Below the pieces are notes generated by a model. That model did not search any database and was not told the DNA's origin. It was given only the letters and a program-made list of their open reading frames with translations. The translations under genes and the position numbers were made by a program. A DNA stretch of 64,000 nt from Schoenoplectus triqueter (Eukaryota; Streptophyta; Magnoliopsida; Poales; Cyperaceae). The stretch lies in the NCBI GenBank assembly GCA_964058805.1, contig CAXKVV010000022.1, positions 620,001 through 684,000 of the forward strand, read 5' to 3'. Positions 23,460 to 36,654 of this stretch are shown here, piece by piece; position 1 is the stretch's first letter; every line of letters begins with the position of its first letter.

Positions 23460-23461
<2 letters not shown>
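23066..23461. mobile_element. Long foldback element, 'CTATGGTG..TTTGCAAAGCAC' family (copy 2)
   Basis: Arms run from 'gtccgactatggtgctttg' to 'caaagcaccatagcctagt' with the same internal layout as 21253-21655. The left flank is (CT)n(TA)n(GA)n; the right flank is (CT)n(TA)n(GA)n leading directly into copy 3. Confidence 0.75.

Positions 23462-23510
<49 letters not shown>
23462..23510. repeat. Perfect (CT)n(TA)n(GA)n palindrome
   Basis: A CT tract, a TA tract and a GA tract follow one another symmetrically, so the 49-bp spacer between two foldback copies is itself an inverted repeat. Confidence 0.85.
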
Positions 23511-23511
<1 letters not shown>

Positions 23512-23795
23512 TCCGACTATGGTGTTTTGCAAAGCACAAGAGCGTTGTGTGCTTTGCGCTCTATTTTTCATTTCGAGTCAGAAATGATTGACCCGAACCA
23601 TTCAATTTAATCTTCATATCAAAATATATTAGGAAACCAAATTTTAATTTTTTTAGAAATTTTTTTCTATATTTTCTGATGAGGAGAAAATGACTCGATT
23701 TGAGAATTCTGATTCATCCAAAAAAGACAATTTTCCTCCTATCCAAAAAAATAACAAATAAATTTCAGAAAATATAAAATTTGATTTACTATATA
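23511..23795. mobile_element. Truncated foldback element, same family (copy 3)
   Basis: The left arm 'gtccgactatggtgttttgc' and central sequence match copies 1 and 2. The right arm stops near 'aaaatataaaatttgattta' and is replaced by two tandem copies of 'caaattaaataaatatag' (23803-23871). Confidence 0.65.
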
Positions 23796-25925
23796 TGTTA
23801 TCACAAATTAAATAAATATAGTCAGAATTTTGCATTAATATATATGTTGTCGCAAATTAAATAAATATAGTATTTAGTACATCTTGATCTTTGTTAATAA
23901 AAGAAGGAACAAATGGCAATTCTTTATTTTGTTTAACAAGTTTTTCAAAAATAACATTTAAATTAAATTGGCATTCCAATGTATTGACATGTTCTATTAA
24001 AATATATATGGCGAAATTTAGTGTATGCTTAGCCTACATTAAGTGAACTATTTGTATGTTCAAGAACACATAATTTGTTATCAATGTTAGAATTTTTTTA
24101 ATTATGAACGCTGCATGGGGGGCATAATTTTACCTAGTTTAATGATACAACTAGGGAATCATGATCAATTAATATTATTATTATTTTTTTTATGTTTCAT
24201 ATGTTATTTTTCAGGAAAGAAGTTACAAAAATTATTCCCGCATTCAAACATTATAGATTTCTGTCTTCTTAAAAATTAACACACTTGCGAAAATTCTCTA
24301 ATGAATGCAAGTTGATCAAGAAGACCAAATTGAACAAATGACTGTAATTATGTAAAATAGGAGGCTTATATAATACAACATGTCAACATGCTTTGATTTG
24401 CTGACGGTCAAGTACTGTAGGTGAACTTTTATACAGTACTCGCATAGTTGAATTAAGATCCCATCTATTGGACCAGAATTACACGTTACCAGAAAGAAAC
24501 TATGGACGTGGTAGTCAGCAATTGTTTGAATCCATTTAAATATTTTTTTATATCAATTAGAATAGGGAATTATTTGATCAATATATATATTTTTTACTCA
24601 AGGCATATCTTATATATATTTTTTTTTCTAAAGGCATGTCATATATATATATTTTCTTCTGAAATGGTCATAAATTTATTATCCTACTATGCAGCTCGAT
24701 CCTTGACCCGGGCGAAGCAATGTAAATATGTAATGAACTAACTTTCCAATTTTATTTCTACTGGATTCTGATTTTTTGCCCCCACAAAATTCTCCCACAG
24801 GCAGCAGCTAATGAAAGAGACTACTATTAGTATTTAGTAAGAACCTAATTCCTCTAAAAATATACAGTCTCGAAATTGCGCTCAAATTGAGTACCGACCG
24901 ATAGTTACAAAATTCAAACCAAAGATTATCTAACGGGATAATTAAATTTAAATCAGTATTCTTAATTATTCCTTACTTTAAAAACAGCACTCAAATTGAG
25001 AAGGTCAATGCGAAATCACGCCTCCCTATGAGCTCAAAATCCTATAACACACGTAACATTATTTGCTACGTGTACCCCTTTTATCACTCCCTTTTCCATC
25101 TCCCGCCCATGACATCCGCCGCTCGAAGACCGAACCAAGGCACCGCTTAGTTTGATTTTCTATGGCGTTTATAATATGCTGAGACGTGCATTTTACTGAT
25201 TAATATTAATTAAATTTATAAGAAATATACGTCTGCTGTCGCATTTCTCATCACATACATATAATCCGAACAATTCACCATGAAACATAAACAAATTTCA
25301 AAAGTATCCTTAAAAGATAATGCTATTCATGAAAAGTTAGGTCCTGATTTAGATTGGACGGGTCAGATAACACGTCATAGAATTTCTATTGTTATAATCA
25401 TATATTCGGAATCAACTTAAAAATTCAAATCACATCTATGTGTAAAGTACTCTCCATAATGAATGTTACTACTAAAGAAAAAAATATGTACATAATTTAA
25501 TGCAAAAATTCTATAACTATAAAAAAATTTGTGATTGTGAAAGCTAAAATAAACTGCGCATCACAATTAATTTGAATATTTTCCATTTTATTTATTTATG
25601 AATGCATTTTGAAAAGAATATATTTTATAATATAATAATACAAAATTTTTACAGCGTACAATAATTTCACAAATATATGGTAAACCATGCACCTAAAATT
25701 TACATAAATTTGGAACTATTTATCGTATATATACACAATGTATCACTAGATATGGTATTAATTATTCATTCCACTAAATAAATACAATTAAATGTATAAC
25801 ATTCCTCTTCACCAATGTGAAAAAAATGTCCCTACCCCAAATTCCAAAACCGTGTCAATCCTAAGCAAGTCAACTTTTTAACGCCACAATATATCCAAAT
25901 TAATACACCAAAGCCGTACCCCCAC
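23796..25925. other. Intergenic stretch and bZIP gene upstream region
   Basis: AT-rich with no supported gene to about 24800. The last kilobase is the presumed upstream region of the bZIP gene. GC rises near 25050-25150, but no definite TATA box was identified. Confidence 0.45.
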
Positions 25926-25928
<3 letters not shown>

Positions 25929-25965
<37 letters not shown>

Positions 25966-26039
25966 AACCACCTAACCAGAGACGAGAGACAAAACTCACA
26001 TCAAAACAATCTTCTCTTCAGCCGACCGACCAAGCTACT

Positions 26040-26087
<48 letters not shown>
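25929..26087 (+). promoter_or_regulatory. Two long CT tracts in the bZIP leader
   Basis: (TC)17 at 25929-25962 and about (TC)20 at 26046-26086 flank an 83-bp spacer. The second ends only 13 bp before the ATG. Such CT/GA tracts are common in plant promoters and 5' UTRs and can bind BBR/BPC GAGA-binding proteins. A role here is inferred from position. Confidence 0.6.
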
Positions 26088-26089
<2 letters not shown>

Positions 26090-26099
26090 TCCCCCTCTC

Positions 26100-28315
<2,216 letters not shown>

Positions 28316-31300
28316 CAAGTATAAATAGATAGAAGAAATAGCCATCATATATAATATTATATGGAAGATATGATGTTCTAAGTGTAGGTTAAATGTATGT
28401 TTGACATGCTGTTGTAGTTTCAGTATCATCTGTTGGGTTAAATTCTTTTTTTTTTTTAATAATAGAAGATTATTTTTTTTAGTAGAACTTCGTATAAAGG
28501 TTATAAAATTGAATATCGAATTTACTAGTTCTTTCCTTCTTATTCTCTTTTTTGGTTTTGGCTTTGTTTAATTAGGTTCAAGGTAAACTAAATTATAGTT
28601 TGAACTGTTTATTTCACTCAGCTGCGGTGTTGGTTTCTTGCATTTTAAATTGATCAAAATCTTCGATCTTGAAATATAAAAGTCAAACTTGAAATTATAC
28701 AAGCTAATAACTTGAACATCTAACTAAGAAAATGTTTCACCAGATAGCTGAACTAATAACTTCATCAATCTTCTCAACCGAACTCATTACCACGCCTTCA
28801 TCAAATACACATCAGTCAGAGCCCTCAGAGGATGAAATTTTTAAGTGTTTTTTTTTCTTCAAAATTTTCAACTTTGGAGTGACATTTAATCAGTTTTTCT
28901 TTTTCAAACGATAATTTATAAATAAAATATCTTATCTGTAAAATATATCAAAATATTTTTATTCCAATTTAACGTATTTAATATTTTTTTATTTCAAAAA
29001 CGTCTTTTTAAGCTTAAACCCATCAAAATCATCTTTTTAAGTTGAATTATATTTGCATGCTGATCTCGAGCGCTATGTTCTACAATTCTAGATTTAAATA
29101 TGTTACATGTCCCTTTTTTTTTTGACAATTAACATGTTACATGTCCAATATCATTATAGCACGATGACCGATAACATTTTTGCTTTCTATCCCTGCTTTA
29201 AAAAGGCTGCTTCAATATGCCTAATCGCAAAGCTCCACAACAGTACCACGCTAATTGCACGTGGCCATAATCCTGTCATTGCATGTGATATATTGTGTTT
29301 GGTCACGCAAATTCATAGCATGCGCCGTGTAAGTTCGACTGTAATGCATTGATATAGGGACTGAGGTATGAGCCAATCCCCAATTTATTTGCGCGGATAA
29401 AATGTACCAATTCATCTATGGGTTTGGCTACAAGACTGTGAAATAAAAAAGATATCCCCTCTATAAAAATTTGCACGGTTCAGTTGTTTACTTGTTTATG
29501 CTTTTTAAAAGCCATTGATGGTACAAATGTGCACGCCAAATGATACGATGAAATGCAGTTGCAACGCAAGGTTTTCGACTCGCATCACAAAACGGTGGGG
29601 ATGCGTCCTGGGATGATGCTTGGGAGCTTGTAAACAGCGTAATAAACTGTCTGGGACAGCAAATGAATCGAATAGATTCGAACTAGATTCCGGTTCTAAT
29701 TTCATTTAAAATTAATTTAAATTAAATCGAACTGTAAATGATGAACTCAATTATTTTAATTATTTATTTATTTTCATATTATCATAAATAATTAGGGCTA
29801 AAATAATTTATATTTTATTAATTTTATATTAAAATTTTAAAAATAACTAATATTTATTAATTTTATAATAAAATAATTATTTTATTACATATATATTATT
29901 GACTAAATAGTTAAAATATATGCAAATAATTATAATTCGAATCGAACTCAAACTAGTCCATTAAAAAGATTATTGTACCGAACTGATAAAAAAGTCTAAC
30001 TGAATGAACTGAACTCGAGCTAAAACAAAATAAAAAAAATTATATTAATTGTTCTTACACCCTTATGTGACTTAAGAAAAATGTGAAATTAATTAAGTAA
30101 TGCAAGTTGGATGCTATAATGTGCGGATAGTACGGTACTTTCTACAATACGCGAACCATAGTTCAGCAAATATCTAATTCCGGGGCAATTGAGATATTAT
30201 TTAGGAACAATTTATTATTTTATAACGCCAATGATATATCTAAAGACTAATAGTTGTAAAAAAGAAAAAAAATATTTGTAAATTTTATTTAAAAATTTAG
30301 ACAATTAAATAATAATGAATTATAATTCGGAAATTTTGACAAAATATGAAAATGTGCTGCAAATAAATAATACAAATATAATACGATATTATTAAAAAAA
30401 ATCTCGTTACCATTGTCAAATCACATGCATGAGAATGTCGGTGTTCGTTCTACCATTTTTTTAGAGAATATACGTATATTATTAGAATTTTGTTAATTAT
30501 TGGTTTTATTACAAACCTTAATAATTTCGGAGGGGCAGATCAATTAATTTTATAACTACGTACATCTCTTTTTAAATGAACTCATCAGAATCTTTTATGG
30601 ATTAGAAACCAAGTCTTTTTGTAAGATCTGTAAAAGGCTAAACATCTCCACTTGTATGGAATTCAAAATCATTGAAGGGTTTCAAATGGATTGAGATTGT
30701 TCATTACAAAGTGATTGACCAAATTTATTTGTTTTAAATTTAAATTGAACCAAAAATAGAAATATTTTTCTCAGAACAAATTTCAAGGTTTGATTTAAGA
30801 TATTGACCTTAAAATGTCAAGAATGTCCAACAAAAATAAACAATCATACAATTGCAGTGGATCTCAACCTAATATCATATAATACATGTGATAAATGATC
30901 TAGGGATGACTTGGTAAGGTTATGCGCGCACTTATGCATACATATTTTATATTTATATTTTATGTCATTAAATTGAAAATAACTGAATAAGAGTGTGGAC
31001 TGTGGAGGCATGTGATTTGGTGCATGGAAATAGGAAGAGGTGGGAGTTAGGCAGGATGTCTTTTTCCACAATTGCATATTTGCATGGGCTCATTTAAGTA
31101 CGTGTGTGTGGCTTTCAGTCAAACTGAAAATTGAGAGAGCGCATTCATGCTTGCTACCTCAAAGAAAAGTCATATCTTCATCCTAAATCCATGGGGGTCT
31201 TTGTAGTTCTGGGCCCCACCTTCCCTTTTGATTACCGAGATTTATGGAGATTGACGCAAACAAACAATTGTGAGAACTGAAACCTGATATATACCATGAT

Positions 31301-32278
31301 TGATTCTCTGTTACGTTTTATCCGCGAGAGAAATTCACTCAAATTGTGCGGTCTTCATTGGAAGTTTCAGATATTTCTGAGTAATTAATTTCAGATTTTG
31401 ATTGTTCAATTTGAAATGAACGGTCCGTTAATGGTTATGTAGCGAAGTTCCTATCCTAAACTTTTTGTCAAATAATCCTATAATAAGGTATTCAATCTTT
31501 CAAATGTGACAGGAACAAAAGAAATGAGAATTAATTAGAATTATATATCTCTCACAATCTCATACTACACTACTACCGGAGTATTTTCGACCGAGTCAAC
31601 AATGGCACTTGTTAAGTTATAACTAGTTGTTGCACGAGAGTTATTTGGCGTATAATCTATAACAGTACGTACGGGTGTCATTGCAGAGTGTACAATTATA
31701 TTATTATTATGGGTCCCTACTATATATGTAAGAGATGTTTTAGCACGATATATGTGAGCTAGAACATAAATTCGACATATTTCGGTTAAAAAAAATAATA
31801 ACTCTTCACCCATGTCATCTTCTTTCTATAAAAAATGTCTCCACATATTAAGATTTTTTTCATTTATCATTGATCACGGTCCTTAATCATGTTATTAGAG
31901 AGTACAGATCAAATTTTATGCAATTTATAAAATTTTTATTATTTTTATAGTTAGAAAAACACTTATTTGGATGGTTCATAACAATTAAATATTAAATATT
32001 TTTCTAACTATCTACAAAATAATAAAAGGTATATAAATATATACATATAATTTGGCCTACAAATAAATTTGTCCATAAAAATTATATTGAGTAATGCAGA
32101 TCGACTATTTATACTTTAAATGTGAATTCATATCAGCGACAATCGACAGATCCGTGTCTTTTCTTTTTGAAATCTGAATTCTTGAGGTACATAAGCAGTT
32201 AGTACTTTATGACATGAAATTATTCTATCTTTAAAGAAAATTTATCTTGAATTTATTTTTATTTAATTTATTCGATAT
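28316..32278. other. Long intergenic stretch, no gene seen
   Basis: Nearly 4 kb after the bZIP stop. The first ~200 bp is presumed 3' UTR. Patches of near-normal GC at 29160-29640 and 30840-31330 contain short frames on both strands without recognisable products. 29660-30030 holds 'gattcgaactagattcc' and 'attcgaatcgaactc' words at its two ends, an old inverted-repeat insertion at best. Confidence 0.45.
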
Positions 32279-32790
32279 CACTACCAGAAAAATTGGATTT
32301 AGAAACGGTTTTTAAAAAACGGGTGTTAAAAGATGAGAGTGGCGTATTTATATATTTTATTAAAATTATTAGAACCGGTTTTGTTTAACAACCGGTGTTA
32401 ATTTTTTTTTATTAAAACTGGTTTTATAATAACTGGTTCTATTGTATTTTATTACAACCGGTTGTAAGAAAACCGGTTCTAAAAGATTTGTTTTAGCACC
32501 GGTTTTATTAAAACCAGTTTTAAAACAATAATTTTAGAATCGGTTTTCATAAAACCGGTTCTAAAATTTTTATTTTAAAACCGGTTTTGTTAAAAACCGA
32601 TTTTAATTGAAAAACAAATTATTCCCATTTTAAAAAACCGGTTCTAAATTAATATTAGGGTTATTTATCACACCCTCTTCTCATAGCGCCGCTCTTTCAT
32701 CTTCATTTTCACTATTCACCATTAGAAGCTCTCTGTTCCATCTGTTCCGAGCTGCAACAACATTCACTTACTGATTAATATTTTGAGATC
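32279..32790 (+). mobile_element. CACTA transposon 5' end with subterminal repeats and leader
   Basis: The element opens CACTACCAGAAAAATTGG (32279-32296), a canonical plant CACTA terminus. About 350 bp follow with at least ten copies of an 'AACCGGTTTT'-type motif in both orientations. After that comes sequence like a transcript leader ('cacaccctcttctcatagcg', 32671-32690, then 'cttcattttcactattcacc') and a GT-type donor near 32799. No transposase frame or matching 3' end was found, so the element is truncated. Confidence 0.7.
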
Positions 32791-32799
32791 TCTTAAAGG

Positions 32800-33429
32800 T
32801 AATTTTTTATAACTTTGTTTTTAAAATTCTGGTTGAAATATTTGAACATCTTGCTACTAAATTCTATAAAAAAAAATTTGAACGTTCTTATCAGCCGAGG
32901 ACACCAGTGATATCTATAATTGAGCATAGTAAGCAATATAATTTATGAATAATTTATTTTTTTCATAACCGGATGCTTCATGAATAACTCGTCAGTTTAA
33001 TAGATAATGAGTTTTGTGATAAAAAAAAATTTAATCATGAACTATTCACGAATGAAACACAATACATATTATTTTAAATAAAAAATATTTATATATTTAT
33101 ATATTTTTAGATTTTAATATATTTTATTTATATTATAAAAAATATTTCTTTTCTGAATTATATTTTATTATATTTAAATTATGAATTTTTAACCAAATTT
33201 AAATACTTCTTGAATCCCGAATTTATTACTATATTATTAGAAATTCGTTACTACATAATTGAGAGCAACAAAATCCTACCGAGGTCCTTTAGGCTCTGTT
33301 CGGACCTTTCCTAGCTTAGTTACTATTCATGTAAAAAATAAAAAATTGAGTTCAACTGAATTTTATTTTTTCCTCACACACAGTAACTTTATTTAGAGTA
33401 ACTTCACTTCTAAATACATCCCAATTATC
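32800..33429. other. AT-rich intergenic DNA, nothing recognised
   Basis: Could be the decayed interior of the CACTA element to its left, but no frame supports this. From about 33290 to 33420 the sequence 'aggctctgttcggacctttc' recalls a MITE terminus without a clear partner. Confidence 0.4.
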
Positions 33430-33763
33430 ACAGTTTTTATTATTAATAATTATTATTAAATTAATATTGTTAAAAATAAGAGTGAAAACCATAAAATTTT
33501 AAATATACGAATGGCAGCGCGTCACTGTCGGTGGCGCGGACGAAATGCGCCACTGGCAGTGACGTGTTTTGTCCAAACCCCGCGCAGCGCCTCCATCTTA
33601 CTTGCGTCTGCGCGCGTTTTGTAGATATAAGAAGTAAACGTGCCACTGGCAGTGACGCGTTTCATAAATTCAAACGCGTCTCGTATATTTGAAATTTTAA
33701 GTTTACTCTTATTTTTAATAATATTAATTTAATAAAACTTATTATTATTAAAAACTACAATTC
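33430..33763. mobile_element. Foldback element with GC-rich core repeats
   Basis: The arms (about 33430-33512 and 33680-33763) pair through 'tttttattattaataa', 'aaattaatattgttaaaaat', 'aagagtgaaaac' and 'aaattttaaatatacga'. The core is sharply GC-rich and holds three copies of an inverted unit, G(C/T)GCCACTGGCAGTGACG or its complement, at about 33519-33536, 33547-33563 and 33640-33658. No coding frame. Confidence 0.65.
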
Positions 33764-34185
33764 TCACTCCGGGGCTGTGGGACCCCATTTGTTAGGAAAT
33801 CAGGGTAAGGTTTTGTTTTGGAATCTGAGACAGATGATTGGACTTGTACGTGCAAAACATGATTTTTAAATTTTTTATTTTTGTAGATGATTATTTTTTT
33901 TAACGGGATCTAAAATTATAGCCTTCTTTATAGAGCTAGAAGGACCGAGATTTTATCTCGTTTTTTTTAATATTTTAATATTATTTTTTTTACACTATTT
34001 TGATTTGCAAAACACGATAAAATATAAAGAGACGGAAATTAAGATAAAGTTGTTGGTCCCTTCTAGTTGGTGTAAAAAAACTATCATTTTAATTCCATGA
34101 AAGAAATTTTATCTTTTATAAAAATAAAAAAAATGCATAACTTTTCGTATTTAAATTATGGATTTATGGTATAGCGTTAAGTTTG
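33764..34185. other. AT-rich intergenic DNA, nothing recognised
   Basis: Includes a loose inverted repeat around 33890-34090 ('gatctaaaattatagcc' side and T-rich side), but no element ends or gene. Confidence 0.4.
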
Positions 34186-34214
34186 GCTATGCTAGATACA
34201 CCAATTTAATGGTG

Positions 34215-34815
34215 TACCTCGTTGGTTCCGCGTAGAGGTTTGCTAAAATCCGCCGGGTACAATCTATATCTGTGCCCGGTACCCATGGTATCTGTGCCCG
34301 GGTATAGACGGATACACGGGTACGGGTTTGAGAAGGGCCGGTCAGTTTTTTTTTTTTGGAAAAAACTCGTTGTATCCGTTTACCAGCCGCCCGCCGCCCG
34401 TGTACCCACCCGCCGCTCGCCGCCCGTGTACCCACCCGCCGCTCATGCCCGTACCCGCGTACCCGTCGTTATAACGGTTTCAGAAACCGTTATAACGGTT
34501 TGCTGAAACGTTATAACGTTTCATAAACCGTTATAACGGTTCTTTGAAACGTTATAACGGTTCAGTAAACCGTTATAACGTTTGACTCGTTGATCCGACC
34601 CGTTCTCGACCCGCCGACCCGTGTGCCCGAGTATCCCGTATCCGTACCCGTGTACCCGCGACGGACACGGATATGAAACGGATAGGATACGGTTTTAAAA
34701 AAAAAACTTGTCTACCCATGCCTCTGTACCCGTCTACCTGTCGTACCCGTGTCCGCCGTACCCGCCGTCCGCCGCGGATGTACCCAACCCGTACCCGCCG
34801 GCAAATCACTAGTTC
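34215..34815. repeat. GC-rich repeat island of GTACCCG words
   Basis: The composition changes abruptly from AT-rich to GC-rich. Words such as 'gggtacggg', 'tacccgtgtaccc' and 'cccgccg' recur. Those on the left (34245-34330) are mostly reverse complements of those on the right (34600-34805), so the block is a degenerate foldback. The outer ends 'tttgct..atccgccgggtac' and 'gtacccgccggcaaatcac' pair. Open frames here are by-products of CG-rich repetition. The palindrome array at 34467-34580 lies in the middle. Confidence 0.6.
34467..34580. repeat. Six-unit array of the palindrome CGTTATAACG
   Basis: Perfect CGTTATAACG decamers start at 34467, 34488, 34509, 34529, 34550 and 34571, a spacing of 20-21 bp. 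The 10-11-bp spacers are variants of 'gtttcagaaac', themselves near-palindromic. Related decamers occur in the LTR at 4785-5020, also spaced about 20 bp. Confidence 0.85.
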
Positions 34816-36192
34816 GGCCGAATATACCTCCTGATATTTTTCGGCCCTGAACCACAGTCATGATTACAAAGTACAAACAGATATTTCATATTTCTATCTC
34901 TTTGAAAAGTAAACGGATGTGCTCTTTTGTTGAATAGTGGATATGCTTATTAATTGTGGTTTACTTCCACACATTTCCAATGTAGAAAGATTCGAGGATT
35001 ACGTAATCTGTATATATAAAATATGTATATGCAAAATGCACACTGCTTTATACCCATTTTGTCCCTTGATTGTTATTTTTCTTTTTCGTTTTCACTTTTC
35101 ATTCATAGTGTGCAAAAATGACAATTATAATATACTGTTGTGTGCACAATAAGAGATAACCAAAAAAATCAGAAAAAAAGAACAAAAAGAGAAAAGGAGA
35201 AACAATAAAGTTAAAACATACACCTTTAATTGCATTTCATTTCATAAATTTTACTCTTTCGCAAAATGTTAATTTTTAAAATAAATAATACTTGATATAA
35301 TTAATTTCATTTAACGAAGTGCCACAGAGAGATTCTAAAAGATTTTTTTACCCAGAAATTAATAAAATAATTAAAATTAATGCTAAAATTTAAACGTATT
35401 TTTTTTATTATGCAACATAAAATAACGTGGTAACTGAATTTCACGGTTAAGGGCTAATGTCACAAATTGAAACCTTGAAAATGTGATTATTCAAATTAAA
35501 AGTTTGAAGAAAATTGAATGAACGGGATCACGTCACCCCAAATTATAATGTCACTGTATATATGGGGAACCTTGGGTTACACTGTCCATTTCACACCTGG
35601 ATAACCGGTTTTTGACTTTGCATAATATTAATAGCCAATAGGTCAAGCTCAATATAACATTTTATTTAGAACAAAAGATAATAAGCTCCTACCAATTCTC
35701 TAATCTCTGAAGTTGCACTGAAGCGACTCAATGTTTGTATACAATATGGATTATGGACACACCAGATATCCAGCGTTCCATTGGGAGACCAAAAAACGAG
35801 ATTTGACTATTCGACACCATCTATGTTTTAATTATATATAAAATTTTCTGCTGATTTGTTGGGCCCAATATCGATATAGGCCCAATCATTGCCCTTTGAT
35901 CAGATCTTTTCCAAATTTTCACAGTTCATGGCCCAAAATCTTAAAAAAGATACATTATCAACAGCCAAGCAACTATCATAGATGAAAATTAAACAGGGAT
36001 ATGGGTTATGAACAAAATAGCTAGTTTTTGTGAACAGTTAATTAGTGATCCTTCTCATATAGAAAGCTTTGATAAACAGTAATAGATCCACGGAATCCAG
36101 AAACTAGTTACCAGTACCAGAAAGAGAAATCTGAGATATTATATAAAATGACTTCTCAATTTCAATGGATGCTAGTGCAAAATCATCACCAA
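34816..36192. other. Intergenic stretch, presumed 3' flank of the ZPR-like gene
   Basis: No gene supported. The short frame at 34937-35152 has no known relative. The sequence nearest 36192 would be the 3' UTR of the minus-strand LITTLE ZIPPER-like gene. Confidence 0.45.
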
Positions 36193-36654
36193 TCAGGAAG
36201 GGATATGCAGCGAGGTCGGTGCCATTGATTCAAGATGAGATTGCAAGATTTTGTTGTCTTGAAGAAGCTCAAGCGCTCTCTGTCCTAGCTTTCTGTTCTC
36301 TCGCATGATGCAACTGTTTTCTCTGTACAGTTTTATGGCTTTTGTCAGCTCAGTCTTGAATCTGATCTCTTGCATCTCTTTCAACCTCCTTCGGTTCCTG
36401 CTAGAAAATATGTTCTTGCATGAATCATAAATCTATTGAGCTTCTTGTCTCTCTGTTTTCTTCTTCTCCTTTTCTCTTTTTGTTCTTTTTTTCTGATTTT
36501 GTTGGTTATCTCTTATTGTGCACACAACAGCAACATAGAATTTATATCACGTCAGAAAAAACCTACAAGCACAATTGGAAAGAGTATTATATTACCTATG
36601 CTGTCTTCTTATTCTTCTTCTTAGAATCAGAGCATAATTTGTTTTCTGCTTCAT
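36193..36654 (-). CDS. LITTLE ZIPPER (ZPR)-like microprotein
   Basis: Two exons on the minus strand, 36596-36654 and 36193-36397, join with a 198-bp GT-AG intron that splits an Arg codon; the product is 87 aa. An Arg-rich segment (about 12-24, including 'RNRRR') precedes a leucine-zipper helix, residues ~33-78. Its core 'KLYRENSCIMRENRKL' (42-57) and 'ALELLQDNKILQSHLE' (61-76) aligns by eye with the ZPR consensus of 'KLY.EN..I.EN..LR..A..L.QEN..LL..L'. ZPR proteins lack a DNA-binding domain. They heterodimerise with class III HD-ZIP factors and block them in meristem and leaf polarity control, usually under HD-ZIP III feedback. Exon 1 is inferred from the open frame and splice sites; the second exon is the secure part. 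It has no homeodomain nearby, so it is not a fragment of an HD-ZIP gene. Confidence 0.68.

Noticed and set aside
20781..23795. MicroRNA precursors
   Set aside because: The hairpins are long, perfect and repeated, which fits foldback transposons; no known mature miRNA sequence was recognised.
34187..34809. Several 70-95-aa Arg/Val/Pro-rich frames on both strands
   Set aside because: They come from the GTACCCG repeat island; the repeated words are inverted and no codon structure or known domain is visible.
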